Assembly (NCBI GenBank): GCA_018362895.1
Contig: JAHALR010000012.1
Span: 1 to 64,000, forward strand
DNA: 64,000 bases
Source: Clostridium sp.
Lineage (GTDB): Bacteria; Cyanobacteriota; Vampirovibrionia; Gastranaerophilales; Gastranaerophilaceae
Direction: 5' to 3'
Shown: one piece after another, positions 1-7,586 of the stretch
Position numbering within the stretch: the stretch's first letter is position 1
Layout: each line of letters starts with the position of its first letter
Notes under the pieces: generated by a model
What the model saw: only the letters and a program-made list of their open reading frames with translations
What the model was told of the DNA's origin: nothing
Database searches by the model: none
Made by a program: the position numbers and the translations under genes

Positions 1-174
1 CCTGAAATCGGTGCACTGCTTCGTATGCAATATCCCTCCATAACACATGGCTGGCACATGAACAAAAAACACTGGATAAAAGCCGACCCCGAATCCACTC
101 CGCCGGAGGTTTTAGATGAGATTATAAAAAACAGTTTTGAATTGACATCTTCTAAAAAGAAGAGGAAAAAGTGA
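1..174 (+). CDS. MmcQ/YjbR-like protein, C-terminal end (partial)
   Basis: This reading frame is open from the window edge and ends at TGA 172-174, leaving 57 residues of a C-terminus. The tail contains a WHMNKKHWI segment, then a Pro-Pro-Glu turn and an IIKNSFEL helix. That is the usual ending of MmcQ/YjbR (DUF419) proteins, small domains with a CyaY-like fold whose function is uncertain and which are sometimes called DNA-binding. The last residues are a Lys-rich tail (KKKRKK). Only the end is visible, so length and operon context are unknown. The family call rests on one short motif. Confidence 0.6.
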   Translation, partial: PEIGALLRMQYPSITHGWHMNKKHWIKADPESTPPEVLDEIIKNSFELTSSKKKRKK

Positions 175-228
175 TTTATTAATTGTTGTGATAAGCAATT
201 TATAACAGTTTTTTGTTTTTAATCATAT

Positions 229-1155
229 ATGAAGGTAGATCCGGTAGAATTAAGCAGACAGGTTCGAAAAGCGCTTGAAACTCATATTGAGAAAACCGCT
301 TTAAAACAGGCTGAAAAAAAAGTTGACTGTGAAGCTTCTCTTTGTCAGGGCGTGCTTGGCAAAGCACAGGTTGTGCTTCAAAAAAATATGTCTTGCGGAC
401 CTAAGACTGATTCTGAAATAGATGTGATTTTGCATAAAATTTCAAAAGAGCATAATTTGCAACTCGGTCGTCATATCGGTGATTCTCACATTACAATAGG
501 AAAACCTGTTGAGGGTTTTCCGGGTTTATGCCAGGAAACCATGAGAGCAAAATGTATCAGAAATGCTCAAGGTTATCTTGATGAAATATATTTATCTGAC
601 AACTTTAAAAAAGATGTTTATATTTATAATGCAAAAGGCGTCCTGAAAAAACATTTTACCGCATCTGATATGGCAGCATTAAAAGAATATAAGTATCATC
701 CTGAAGCTTTTCATTATTATCTTCGTGATGGAAAAATCAGAGGTCTTCAAACAAAAGAAGAGTTGTTGAAGTGGATTAATGATATAGAAGATTTGTTTAA
801 TAACGAGGAAAAAGTTTGGAAAACCGGTGATACAAAAATTGTTTACAGAGCTCTTCAACAAAAACTTTCTCCAGAACAAATGAATGCATTGGCTCAAAAA
901 GGCGGTGTGTTTAAGGAATCATCTTTTGTTTCCACTTCACAGGAATTTGATACGGCAAAGAGGTTTAGCTGTGGTAATCCTATATTAAAAATTGAATTGC
1001 CCAAAGGCAGCAAATATCTTGATTTGGATGCTTTGTTTAATATAGATAGAAAACACTGGATGGAGCAGGAATTTTTGTTAAATAAAAACAGTGAGTTTAT
1101 TGTCACAGGTTTTGATGAAGCTAAGAACATTATAAAAGTGAGATATTTACATTAA
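229..1155 (+). CDS. Putative mono-ADP-ribosyltransferase (ART toxin fold) effector
   Basis: 308 residues. The C-terminal ~110 residues carry the three signatures of the R-S-E class of ADP-ribosyltransferase toxins in the right order: an Arg in a beta strand (VYRAL, R207), an STS motif (S235-T236-S237 within FVSTSQEF), and a biglutamate ExE (E279-Q-E281 in WMEQEFLL). A C3/iota-type enzyme would transfer ADP-ribose from NAD to a protein side chain. The N-terminal 200 residues match nothing I recognise and may bind a target or serve in delivery. I see no signal peptide or membrane segment, so export would need another route. There is no clear ribosome-binding site before the ATG. The gene stands alone, with no obvious immunity partner. 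Fold call is fairly secure; substrate and role are unknown. Confidence 0.6.
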   Translation: MKVDPVELSRQVRKALETHIEKTALKQAEKKVDCEASLCQGVLGKAQVVLQKNMSCGPKTDSEIDVILHKISKEHNLQLGRHIGDSHITIGKPVEGFPGLCQETMRAKCIRNAQGYLDEIYLSDNFKKDVYIYNAKGVLKKHFTASDMAALKEYKYHPEAFHYYLRDGKIRGLQTKEELLKWINDIEDLFNNEEKVWKTGDTKIVYRALQQKLSPEQMNALAQKGGVFKESSFVSTSQEFDTAKRFSCGNPILKIELPKGSKYLDLDALFNIDRKHWMEQEFLLNKNSEFIVTGFDEAKNIIKVRYLH

Positions 1156-1232
1156 ATTTTATTAAATGCCTGTTTACGCTTGTGCCATTCGGCTTTTGTT
1201 TATTATATTATTAATAAGATAGAGGATTAAGG

Positions 1233-1892
1233 ATGAAGAATATACAAGTCATCAGTGACTTTGACGGTACAATAACAAAGGTAGACACACTTAACAGATT
1301 TTTACGGACTTATGCTGATAAAGAATGGCTCGTTGTAGAAGATAAGTGGATTAGTGGTGAAATTGGTTCAAGAGAATGTATAGAAGAACAGATGAAACTG
1401 TTTCCTTCAATGACAAAAGAAAAAATGGATGATTTTATTGATTCGATTGAGATAGATGAATCTTTTTCACATTTTTATAATTATTTAAAAAAAGAAAAAA
1501 TAGATTTTTGTATAGTATCAGACGGTTTTGATTATTTTATAAAGAGAATATTATTGCGTTATGGAATTGATGATGCAAAAATTTTTTCAAATAAACTAAA
1601 ATTTCAAAACGGAAAATTTTTTACATCTTTTCCTTATTCAAGTGAGAATTGTGAAAGAAATTCAGGTGTTTGTAAATGTGAGGTTTTGAAAAATAATAAA
1701 CTTGACAACAGAATTGTTACAAAGCGTGTTCTCTACGTAGGGGACGGCTTATCCGACTTTTGTGTGAGCGATAAGGTTGATATTCTGTTTGCCAAAGGGT
1801 CTTTATTGGAGTATTGTAAAAATACTAAAATCGATAACCTGATTGGTTTTGACTCTTTTGATGAGATTGAAAAATATATAAAACGGCTATAA
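1233..1892 (+). CDS. HAD-IB phosphatase, MtnX/phosphoserine-phosphatase-like
   Basis: 219 residues with the full HAD set: motif I DFDGT (D9 nucleophile, D11), motif II SDG (96-98), motif III Lys in TKRV (about K164) and motif IV GDGLSD (170-175). The cap and a Cys pattern (C140, C147, C149) resemble MtnX, the methionine-salvage phosphatase, but the same subfamily includes phosphoserine phosphatases and many orphans. No other methionine-salvage genes are nearby, so the substrate is open. It is the first gene of a co-directional run (aminotransferase, hydrolase, membrane protein, BioF-like), with only 13 bases to the next gene. It starts at ATG 1233, preceded by a purine-rich AGAGGATTAAGG stretch. 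Confidence 0.75.
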   Translation: MKNIQVISDFDGTITKVDTLNRFLRTYADKEWLVVEDKWISGEIGSRECIEEQMKLFPSMTKEKMDDFIDSIEIDESFSHFYNYLKKEKIDFCIVSDGFDYFIKRILLRYGIDDAKIFSNKLKFQNGKFFTSFPYSSENCERNSGVCKCEVLKNNKLDNRIVTKRVLYVGDGLSDFCVSDKVDILFAKGSLLEYCKNTKIDNLIGFDSFDEIEKYIKRL

Positions 1893-1905
1893 AAGGAGAG
1901 AAGAT

Positions 1906-3303
1906 ATGCTTGATACAAAACTTAAGTTGTCAGATGAAGAAATTAAATCTATTGACAAGGAGTATTGTTCCTGGGGTGATACTGTTCACTATCATGATGA
2001 ACAAACAATTTTCAGAGACTGTGAAGGCTCTTACATGTATGACGGCAAAGATACTCCTTACCTTGATCTTCAAATGTGGTATTCAAGCTGTAATCTCGGA
2101 TATAAGAATAAAAGAATTCTCGATGCAGTGATTGATCAGTATCACACAATGCCTCAAATTTCATCAAGATTTGTTTATGATTATAAAGCTCTCCTTGCCG
2201 AAAAAATAGCTAAAGCTAATATTGACAGATATGGAATAAAAGGTCGTGTTCAATTTAATGTGGGCGGTGCTCAGGTTAATGAGGATATGCTTAAATTAAT
2301 CCGAAACTACACGAAAAAACCGAGAATGTTTGCTTTCATGGGCGGATATCACGGAAGAACAATCGGAACTACTGCTGTTACGTCAAGTTACAGATACAGA
2401 GAACATTTTGGTCATATGTCTGATACTGCACATTTTGTTCCTTTTCCATATTGCTTTAGATGTCCATATGACAAAAAATGTGAATCCTGCAATATGTATT
2501 GCGTAAAACAGTTTGCAAAACTTTTTGAAAGTGAATACAACGGTGTTTATGACCCGAAAACAAAAGATTGTGAATTCGGCGGATTCATTGCTGAACCTCT
2601 TCTTGGAACAGGTGGATATATTGTTCCTCCAAAGGGTTATTTTAAAGAGTTGAAAAAAGTTCTTGATGAATACAATATATTATTCATGGTTGATGAAGTT
2701 CAAATGGGTTGTTTCAGAACAGGTAAGCTTTGGGCAATGGAACATTTTGACGTTAAACCCGATGCTATGACTTTTGCAAAATCTATTACAAACGGAATGA
2801 ATCCTCTTGCTGGTATGTGGGCAAAAGAAGAGCTTATCAACCCTAAAGTGTTCCCTGCCGGCAGAACTCATTCTACTTATGCAGCCAACCCGATTGGTAC
2901 ACGTGCAGGTTATGAAGTGATGAGTATTTTTGAAGAGGAAAGAGAAACTCTTGAAAAAGAAATAGCACGTAAGGGTGAAAAATTCCTCAACGGCTTGAAA
3001 GAGCTTGAAAAAAGATATAAAAACATTGGTACGGTTAACGGTCTTGGTTTTGCTTTGAGTGTTGAAGTTACTGAAAATGACGGTTTTTCTCCGGCAAGAG
3101 AACTCTGTGATGAAATTATTGAAGCAGGTTTGAAGGGTGATCTTACATATAACGGCAAGAAATGCGGTTTGATTCTTAACAATGGAGGATACTTCAAAAA
3201 TATTATTACTCTGGTTCCTCAACTGTATATCACAGATGAAGAAATCGATATGGCATTAGAGCTTATGGACCAACTCTTTGCCAGATATATGGAAAAAGCC
3301 TAG
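1906..3303 (+). CDS. Class III PLP-dependent aminotransferase
   Basis: 465 residues, fold type I class III (acetylornithine/GABA/BioA family). Visible landmarks are the phosphate-binding GGAQ region (120-123), GGYHGRT (146-152), the PLP-ring Asp in MVDEVQ (D263) and the Schiff-base Lys in FAKSITNG (K292). A Cys-rich insert at 183-199 (C183, C186, C192, C195, C199) looks like a metal or Fe-S site; a comparable insert occurs in some GABA aminotransferases. The start has a strong AAAGGAGAG site. The BioF-like gene downstream makes a BioA role conceivable, but the sequence looks closer to 4-aminobutyrate/diaminobutyrate aminotransferases. Substrate unresolved. Confidence 0.8.
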   Translation: MLDTKLKLSDEEIKSIDKEYCSWGDTVHYHDEQTIFRDCEGSYMYDGKDTPYLDLQMWYSSCNLGYKNKRILDAVIDQYHTMPQISSRFVYDYKALLAEKIAKANIDRYGIKGRVQFNVGGAQVNEDMLKLIRNYTKKPRMFAFMGGYHGRTIGTTAVTSSYRYREHFGHMSDTAHFVPFPYCFRCPYDKKCESCNMYCVKQFAKLFESEYNGVYDPKTKDCEFGGFIAEPLLGTGGYIVPPKGYFKELKKVLDEYNILFMVDEVQMGCFRTGKLWAMEHFDVKPDAMTFAKSITNGMNPLAGMWAKEELINPKVFPAGRTHSTYAANPIGTRAGYEVMSIFEEERETLEKEIARKGEKFLNGLKELEKRYKNIGTVNGLGFALSVEVTENDGFSPARELCDEIIEAGLKGDLTYNGKKCGLILNNGGYFKNIITLVPQLYITDEEIDMALELMDQLFARYMEKA

Positions 3304-3327
3304 ACAGATTGTTGTGGGAATGGGAAT

Positions 3328-4182
3328 TTGGTGCAGAGTTTAGATTTCGAATTTATCCATGAAAATAAATGTAAAAGAGCTGTTTTGTTATTCCACGGAA
3401 TGACAGGCAGCCCTTTTGAGATGAAAAAAATGGGCAGAGCATTATACGAAGCTGATTTTGATGTTTTTTGTTATTGTCTGCCGGGACATGGAACCAGCCC
3501 GATGAATATTAAAACTGTTCGTTGGGAAGATTGGTACACTGATTCGACTATGCATTATCGCGATCTGACACAAAGATATGAAGAGGTTTACCTGGGCGGT
3601 TTATGTTTGGGGGCTGTGATGGCTCTCGCAATAGCCAGTGAATATAGAGAAGTTAGGGGCATTGTTGCTCTTTCGACTACTTTATTCCTTGATGGATGGA
3701 CAATTCCCTGGTACAACTTTTTTATGCCAATAGGTGTGCATACAATTCTAAGATATTATTATTCTTTTCCTGAACGTGAACCATACGGTCTGAAAAATGA
3801 AGCATTAAGAAAAAAGGTTGCTGCTTTACAAAAACGGAATACAGAAGCTTTGGACAATTATCCAATGTCTTGTATTTATGAACTTTTGAAATTTTCAAAA
3901 TATGCACAAAAAAATATGTTCAAAGTAAAAGCTCCTGTACTTTTAATGCATGCAAAAGAAGATGATTTGACCAGCACTAAGGGGTCTGAATTTGTATACA
4001 AAAATGTTGGCTCAAGCATAAGAAAATATATAGAGTTGGATAACAGTTATCATCTGGTTGTAATGGATAACGAAAGAGATTTTGTATTTGAAAAATCAAT
4101 AGAATTTTTAAACAGCCTCTCTTCTTATGGGCCTCCTGTTGTTAAGCCTGCACCGATTGAAAGCGAGGATCTGCTGTGTTAG
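3328..4182 (+). CDS. Alpha/beta hydrolase (carboxylesterase-like) with Cys nucleophile
   Basis: 284 residues resembling Est30-type carboxylesterases and serine aminopeptidase S33 proteins. The oxyanion-hole strand LFHGMTGSP lies at 21-29, an Asp near D211/D212 in HAKEDD, and the His at H241 in NSYHLVVMD. The nucleophile elbow reads G91-L-C93-L-G95, so the expected Ser is Cys. That change is characteristic of PHA synthases and rare in esterases; the enzyme could be a thiol acyl-transferase or a weak hydrolase. The start is TTG 3328 or, equally, GTG 3331. The gene follows the aminotransferase by 24 bases and overlaps the membrane-protein gene. A BioH-like role (acyl carrier methyl ester cleavage) is possible given the BioF neighbour but not shown. 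Confidence 0.7.
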   Translation: MVQSLDFEFIHENKCKRAVLLFHGMTGSPFEMKKMGRALYEADFDVFCYCLPGHGTSPMNIKTVRWEDWYTDSTMHYRDLTQRYEEVYLGGLCLGAVMALAIASEYREVRGIVALSTTLFLDGWTIPWYNFFMPIGVHTILRYYYSFPEREPYGLKNEALRKKVAALQKRNTEALDNYPMSCIYELLKFSKYAQKNMFKVKAPVLLMHAKEDDLTSTKGSEFVYKNVGSSIRKYIELDNSYHLVVMDNERDFVFEKSIEFLNSLSSYGPPVVKPAPIESEDLLC

Positions 4183-4559
4183 ATGTTTCTTTGATTATGA
4201 AAATATTTCATCAGCTTCCGAATTCGCTGATTTTTATAATTATTACCAATGTTCTTTTAATTTTGGGATTTATTCTGGGCAAGCTTGTTTTATATAAAAA
4301 TGAAAATGCTATAAAGTTTTTTGCTTATTTTTCTGTGGCTATTTGTGCATTGTTTAGTTTGTATTTTATATCAATATTGTGGTTTTCAATTAGTAACCTT
4401 TATGCTGGAAATGCAGTATATTCAGCGATATTTCCAATATTTTTGTTTTTACCTTTCATAATAGGTCATTTTGCTTCTTATGAAAAAATACATTTTTATA
4501 CTAATATACAGATATTGACCTTGATTATCAGCCTTTTACTGGCGTTGTCTTTTATATAA
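4176..4559 (+). CDS. Small integral membrane protein, unknown
   Basis: 127 residues, nearly all hydrophobic, with about four transmembrane helices (roughly 15-35, 47-70, 83-98 and 108-127) separated by short charged loops (LYKNENA, SYEKIH). It starts at GTG 4176 inside the last codons of the hydrolase gene, with a GAGGA site 8 bases upstream, so translation is probably coupled. No catalytic motif is visible and I do not recognise a family. Its position between the hydrolase and the BioF-like gene suggests it serves the same membrane- or lipid-related process. Confidence 0.6.
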   Translation: MLDVSLIMKIFHQLPNSLIFIIITNVLLILGFILGKLVLYKNENAIKFFAYFSVAICALFSLYFISILWFSISNLYAGNAVYSAIFPIFLFLPFIIGHFASYEKIHFYTNIQILTLIISLLLALSFI

Positions 4560-4571
4560 ATAAGGAAAACA

Positions 4572-5744
4572 ATGAAAAATATTTTTGACAGATATAAGGA
4601 AGAGTTAAAAGAAATTCACGACAATTGTTGTGAGAGAAAACTGATTTCGTTCAAAAAAGTAGGTAAATATATTTTTGAAGAAAATAAGAAATATTTGAAT
4701 CTTTCTTCTAATGACTATCTGGGAATTGCAGAGAATCAGTCTATATTAAACAGGTTTTTTAAAATAGCTGAATTCTCACTTGGCTCAGCTTCTTCAAGGC
4801 TTTTGACAGGCGGTTCGTATGTTCATGCAAAGCTTGAGTGTCTTCTGGCGGCTTTGTTTGGAAAGGATAAAGCACTTCTTTTCAACAGCGGATATCATGC
4901 AAATGTTGGTATTATGTCTGCTTTGCTTTCAAAAAAAGACGTTGTCTTTTGTGACAAATTGAATCATGCGAGTATCATTGATGGAATCAGACTTTCTGAT
5001 TCTAAAATGTTCAGATATAAGCATTTGGACTATGAGAATCTTGAAGAACTTTTAAAAAAACATAGAGATGAATTCGAAAACGCGATTATAGTTTCTGAAT
5101 CATTGTTCAGCATGGATGGAGATATTGCCGATCTTGAGAAACTTATAGAATTAAAGAAGAAATACAATGCTATTCTTGTTATTGATGAGGCACATGCTTT
5201 CGGTGTTTTCGGTGATAAGGGACTTGGAATTTCCGAGGAGCAGAATTGTATAAGAGATATAGATTTGATAGTTGGAACCTTTGGTAAAGCAATAGGCTCA
5301 GTTGGTGCATTTTGTGTAGGGCATGAGGTTTTGATAAATTATTTGATTAACAAATGCAGACCTTTGATTTTTTCTACTGCATTGCCGGAGATAAATACAG
5401 CTTTTTCATATTGTATAATTACAGAAACCATACCCAATTTGAAACAGGAACGAAAAAATCTGATTGAGCTTTCAAACAAACTCAGAAATAGAATTAGAGA
5501 ATTCGGTCTGGAAACACGTGGTGAAAGCCATATTATACCGGTTATTCTCGGTGAAAACGAAAAAGCCTTAAAAGTATCAAAAGAGCTTATAAAAAACGGA
5601 TATTACCTGCTGCCTATCAGACATCCGACTGTTGCACCTAATTCATCAAGGATTAGAATTTCATTAAGAGCAGATATTACTTTTGAAGAGGTTGAGAAAA
5701 TTCCTGAAATAATAAAAAATGTTATGAAATCTGACTTTTCTTAA
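4572..5744 (+). CDS. bioF: 8-amino-7-oxononanoate synthase (BioF-like alpha-oxoamine synthase)
   Basis: 390 residues, the normal length for alpha-oxoamine synthases, PLP enzymes that condense an acyl thioester with an amino acid. Visible are LSSNDYLG (45-51), the LNHASIIDG motif (130-138), VIDEAHAFG (203-211, PLP Asp D205) and the PLP Lys in GTFGKAIGS (K239). The C-terminal PIRHPTV...RIRISL matches BioF (IRPPTVP...RLRISL) better than glycine C-acetyltransferase or serine palmitoyltransferase. BioF makes 8-amino-7-oxononanoate for biotin from pimeloyl thioester and alanine. No bioB, bioD or bioC is visible here. The short spacing (12 bases) places it in the operon starting with the HAD phosphatase. 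Confidence 0.72.
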   Translation: MKNIFDRYKEELKEIHDNCCERKLISFKKVGKYIFEENKKYLNLSSNDYLGIAENQSILNRFFKIAEFSLGSASSRLLTGGSYVHAKLECLLAALFGKDKALLFNSGYHANVGIMSALLSKKDVVFCDKLNHASIIDGIRLSDSKMFRYKHLDYENLEELLKKHRDEFENAIIVSESLFSMDGDIADLEKLIELKKKYNAILVIDEAHAFGVFGDKGLGISEEQNCIRDIDLIVGTFGKAIGSVGAFCVGHEVLINYLINKCRPLIFSTALPEINTAFSYCIITETIPNLKQERKNLIELSNKLRNRIREFGLETRGESHIIPVILGENEKALKVSKELIKNGYYLLPIRHPTVAPNSSRIRISLRADITFEEVEKIPEIIKNVMKSDFS

Positions 5745-5752
5745 ATCTCCAT

Positions 5753-5758
5753 TATAAT
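5753..5758 (+). promoter_or_regulatory. TATAAT -10 element for the dnaJ-like/queE pair
   Basis: A perfect TATAAT lies just after the BioF-like stop codon and about 35 bases before the GTG start of the J-domain gene. A TGACTT 15 bases upstream is a weak -35 candidate. It suggests that the dnaJ-queE pair has its own promoter. Confidence 0.45.
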
Positions 5759-5792
5759 ATCTTTGTAGACAGCATGAAACCCGGATAAACCT

Positions 5793-6893
5793 GTGAACGA
5801 ATATTATAAAAAAAACTTATATGCAATTTTGGGTGTTGAGCCTGATTCTGATGAGGCAAAGATTAAGTCTGCATACAGAAAACAGGCTCGTATATGGCAT
5901 CCTGATGTTAATGATAATTCACAGGAGAGTATAATTCGTTTTAAAGAAATTACAGAAGCCTACGAAGTGCTTTGTGATTCACAAAAAAGAAGCCAATATG
6001 ACATTTTAAAAGGTTTCAATGTAAAAACAGAAAGTTCTTATACAACCAGAACTCAAGCGAAAAAAGCATACAGCGAAGCTAATTCGACTACTACAAAGGA
6101 AAAAACTTATACCTCTTCTAAGACAGCACAGGAGCAGTATAAAAAAGAAACGAGAAATACTAATGCATCATTTTCCAGTGTTTTTGAAAATATTTTGGAT
6201 GGATTATTTACAAGTGATAGTTCTGCAAAAAATAAGAAAACAACAAAGAAAAAACAAAAACCTGAAAATGGCAGAGATATAAATCTCAATGTAAATATTA
6301 AAATGTCAGAAGCTGTTTCAGGCACACACAGGACAGTAAATGTTCTGCATAGTGAAAGGTGTCCAAAATGTGAAGGCAGACGTTTTATTAATGGTGCAAA
6401 ATGTCCTTTGTGCAAAGGAACAGGTGAGATTTCAATACATAAGAAATTGAATGTAAAAATACCTTCCGGAATAAAAAAAGGTGCAAAAATCAGAATTGCT
6501 GATGAAGGAAATAAAGGCTATAACGGCGGCAAAAACGGTGATTTGTATTTGTTTATTGATATAGAAGAAAGCTCTTTTTTCAGCTATGAAGGCAATAATG
6601 TTCATTGCGAAATTCCTATTACTCCTTATGAAGCAGCTCTGGGCGCTACAATTGAAGTGCCGACTTTAAACGGTTGTGTGTCTATGAAGATTCCTCAGAA
6701 TACTACTACCGGCCAAAAATTCAGATTATCGGAGCAAGGGCTGTCTGATAAAAAAACAAAACAAAAAGGTGATCAAATTGTTGTGGTTAAAATAGCTATG
6801 CCTAAAGATATTTCTGATGAAGAAAAAAAGCTTTATGAGCAACTAAGAAACATATCAAACCACAAAATTAGGGAGAATTTGCTAAATGATTAA
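5793..6893 (+). CDS. dnaJ: DnaJ-like J-domain chaperone with reduced zinc finger
   Basis: 366 residues. The N-terminal J domain (about 5-70) has the HPD motif at 36-38, which stimulates DnaK ATPase. A Ser/Thr/Lys-rich linker (75-155) replaces the usual Gly/Phe region. The central zinc module has only two CxxC units (C190/C193 and C204/C207) instead of the four of a canonical DnaJ, enough for one zinc. The C-terminal peptide-binding domains follow (about 210-350; KIPSGIKKGAKIRI, EVPTLNG). It is therefore intermediate between DnaJ and CbpA-type proteins. Start is GTG 5793. The gene overlaps queE by 8 bases. It may be a second, specialised J protein rather than the main DnaJ. Confidence 0.8.
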   Translation: MNEYYKKNLYAILGVEPDSDEAKIKSAYRKQARIWHPDVNDNSQESIIRFKEITEAYEVLCDSQKRSQYDILKGFNVKTESSYTTRTQAKKAYSEANSTTTKEKTYTSSKTAQEQYKKETRNTNASFSSVFENILDGLFTSDSSAKNKKTTKKKQKPENGRDINLNVNIKMSEAVSGTHRTVNVLHSERCPKCEGRRFINGAKCPLCKGTGEISIHKKLNVKIPSGIKKGAKIRIADEGNKGYNGGKNGDLYLFIDIEESSFFSYEGNNVHCEIPITPYEAALGATIEVPTLNGCVSMKIPQNTTTGQKFRLSEQGLSDKKTKQKGDQIVVVKIAMPKDISDEEKKLYEQLRNISNHKIRENLLND

Positions 6894-7566
6894 TACTAAA
6901 ATCAGTGAAATATTCGATTCAATACAGGGAGAGGGCCCTTATATTGGTTATAGACAGATTTTTATAAGGTTTTGCGGATGTAATCTGCTTTGTGATTATT
7001 GCGATACAGAATTTGATAAAGGCGAAGTTTACACGGTTTCTGAACTGCTTGTTAAATTGAAATCTTTTGATTTAAATGCTGTCCACAGCATTAGCCTTAC
7101 GGGTGGTGAACCGCTTTTGCATTATGAATTTTTAAGGGAATTTCTTCCTGAATTAAAGAAATTGAATTTGAAAATATATCTCGAAACAAATGGAACATTA
7201 GCTAATGGATTGAAGCAATTGATTAAATATATTGATATTGTTTCAATGGATTTTAAGATTGATTCTTGTGCAAAAATTGGTGATTTGTATTTAAAGCATA
7301 AGGAATTTTTAGAAATTACAAAAGCTTCAGGAAAAGAGGTTTTTGCAAAAATTGTTTTTGATGAAACTTTGCAAGACTTTGAAATTAATGACAGTATTAA
7401 ACTTGCATCGGAGTTTGATATTCCTTTGATTCTTCAACCTAAGATGAACGGAAATGAAATCGGTTTGCCTAATGATAAAATTCTTGAAGTATTTAATAAA
7501 TTTACGAAGCTCTATCATGATACAAGGTTAATAGGTCAGGTTCATAAGTTTTTTGATATAAGGTAA
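6886..7566 (+). CDS. queE: 7-carboxy-7-deazaguanine synthase (radical SAM)
   Basis: 226 residues. QueE converts 6-carboxy-5,6,7,8-tetrahydropterin into 7-carboxy-7-deazaguanine, a step towards preQ1 and queuosine. The N-terminus IFDSIQGEGPYIG is typical of the family. The radical-SAM cluster ligands are C32-x3-C36-x2-C39, followed by the SLTGGEPL motif (about 64-71) for SAM binding. The length is normal. Its start codon lies inside the end of the dnaJ-like gene, so the two are co-translated. No other queuosine genes are in the window. Confidence 0.88.
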   Translation: MINTKISEIFDSIQGEGPYIGYRQIFIRFCGCNLLCDYCDTEFDKGEVYTVSELLVKLKSFDLNAVHSISLTGGEPLLHYEFLREFLPELKKLNLKIYLETNGTLANGLKQLIKYIDIVSMDFKIDSCAKIGDLYLKHKEFLEITKASGKEVFAKIVFDETLQDFEINDSIKLASEFDIPLILQPKMNGNEIGLPNDKILEVFNKFTKLYHDTRLIGQVHKFFDIR

Positions 7567-7580
7567 AAACGTTATATAAT
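7553..7580 (+). promoter_or_regulatory. Promoter of anmK, predicting a leaderless mRNA
   Basis: TTGATA (7553-7558), a 16-base spacer and a perfect TATAAT (7575-7580) lie at the very end of queE. The expected transcription start is about 7 bases after the -10, at or next to the anmK ATG at 7587. No Shine-Dalgarno sequence precedes that ATG, consistent with a leaderless message. Confidence 0.55.
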
Positions 7581-7586
7581 AAACTT

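Noticed and set aside
2680..3222. Long open frame on the minus strand across the aminotransferase gene (180 codons)
   Set aside because: It is a shadow of the PLP enzyme frame, with low-information composition and no ribosome-binding site.
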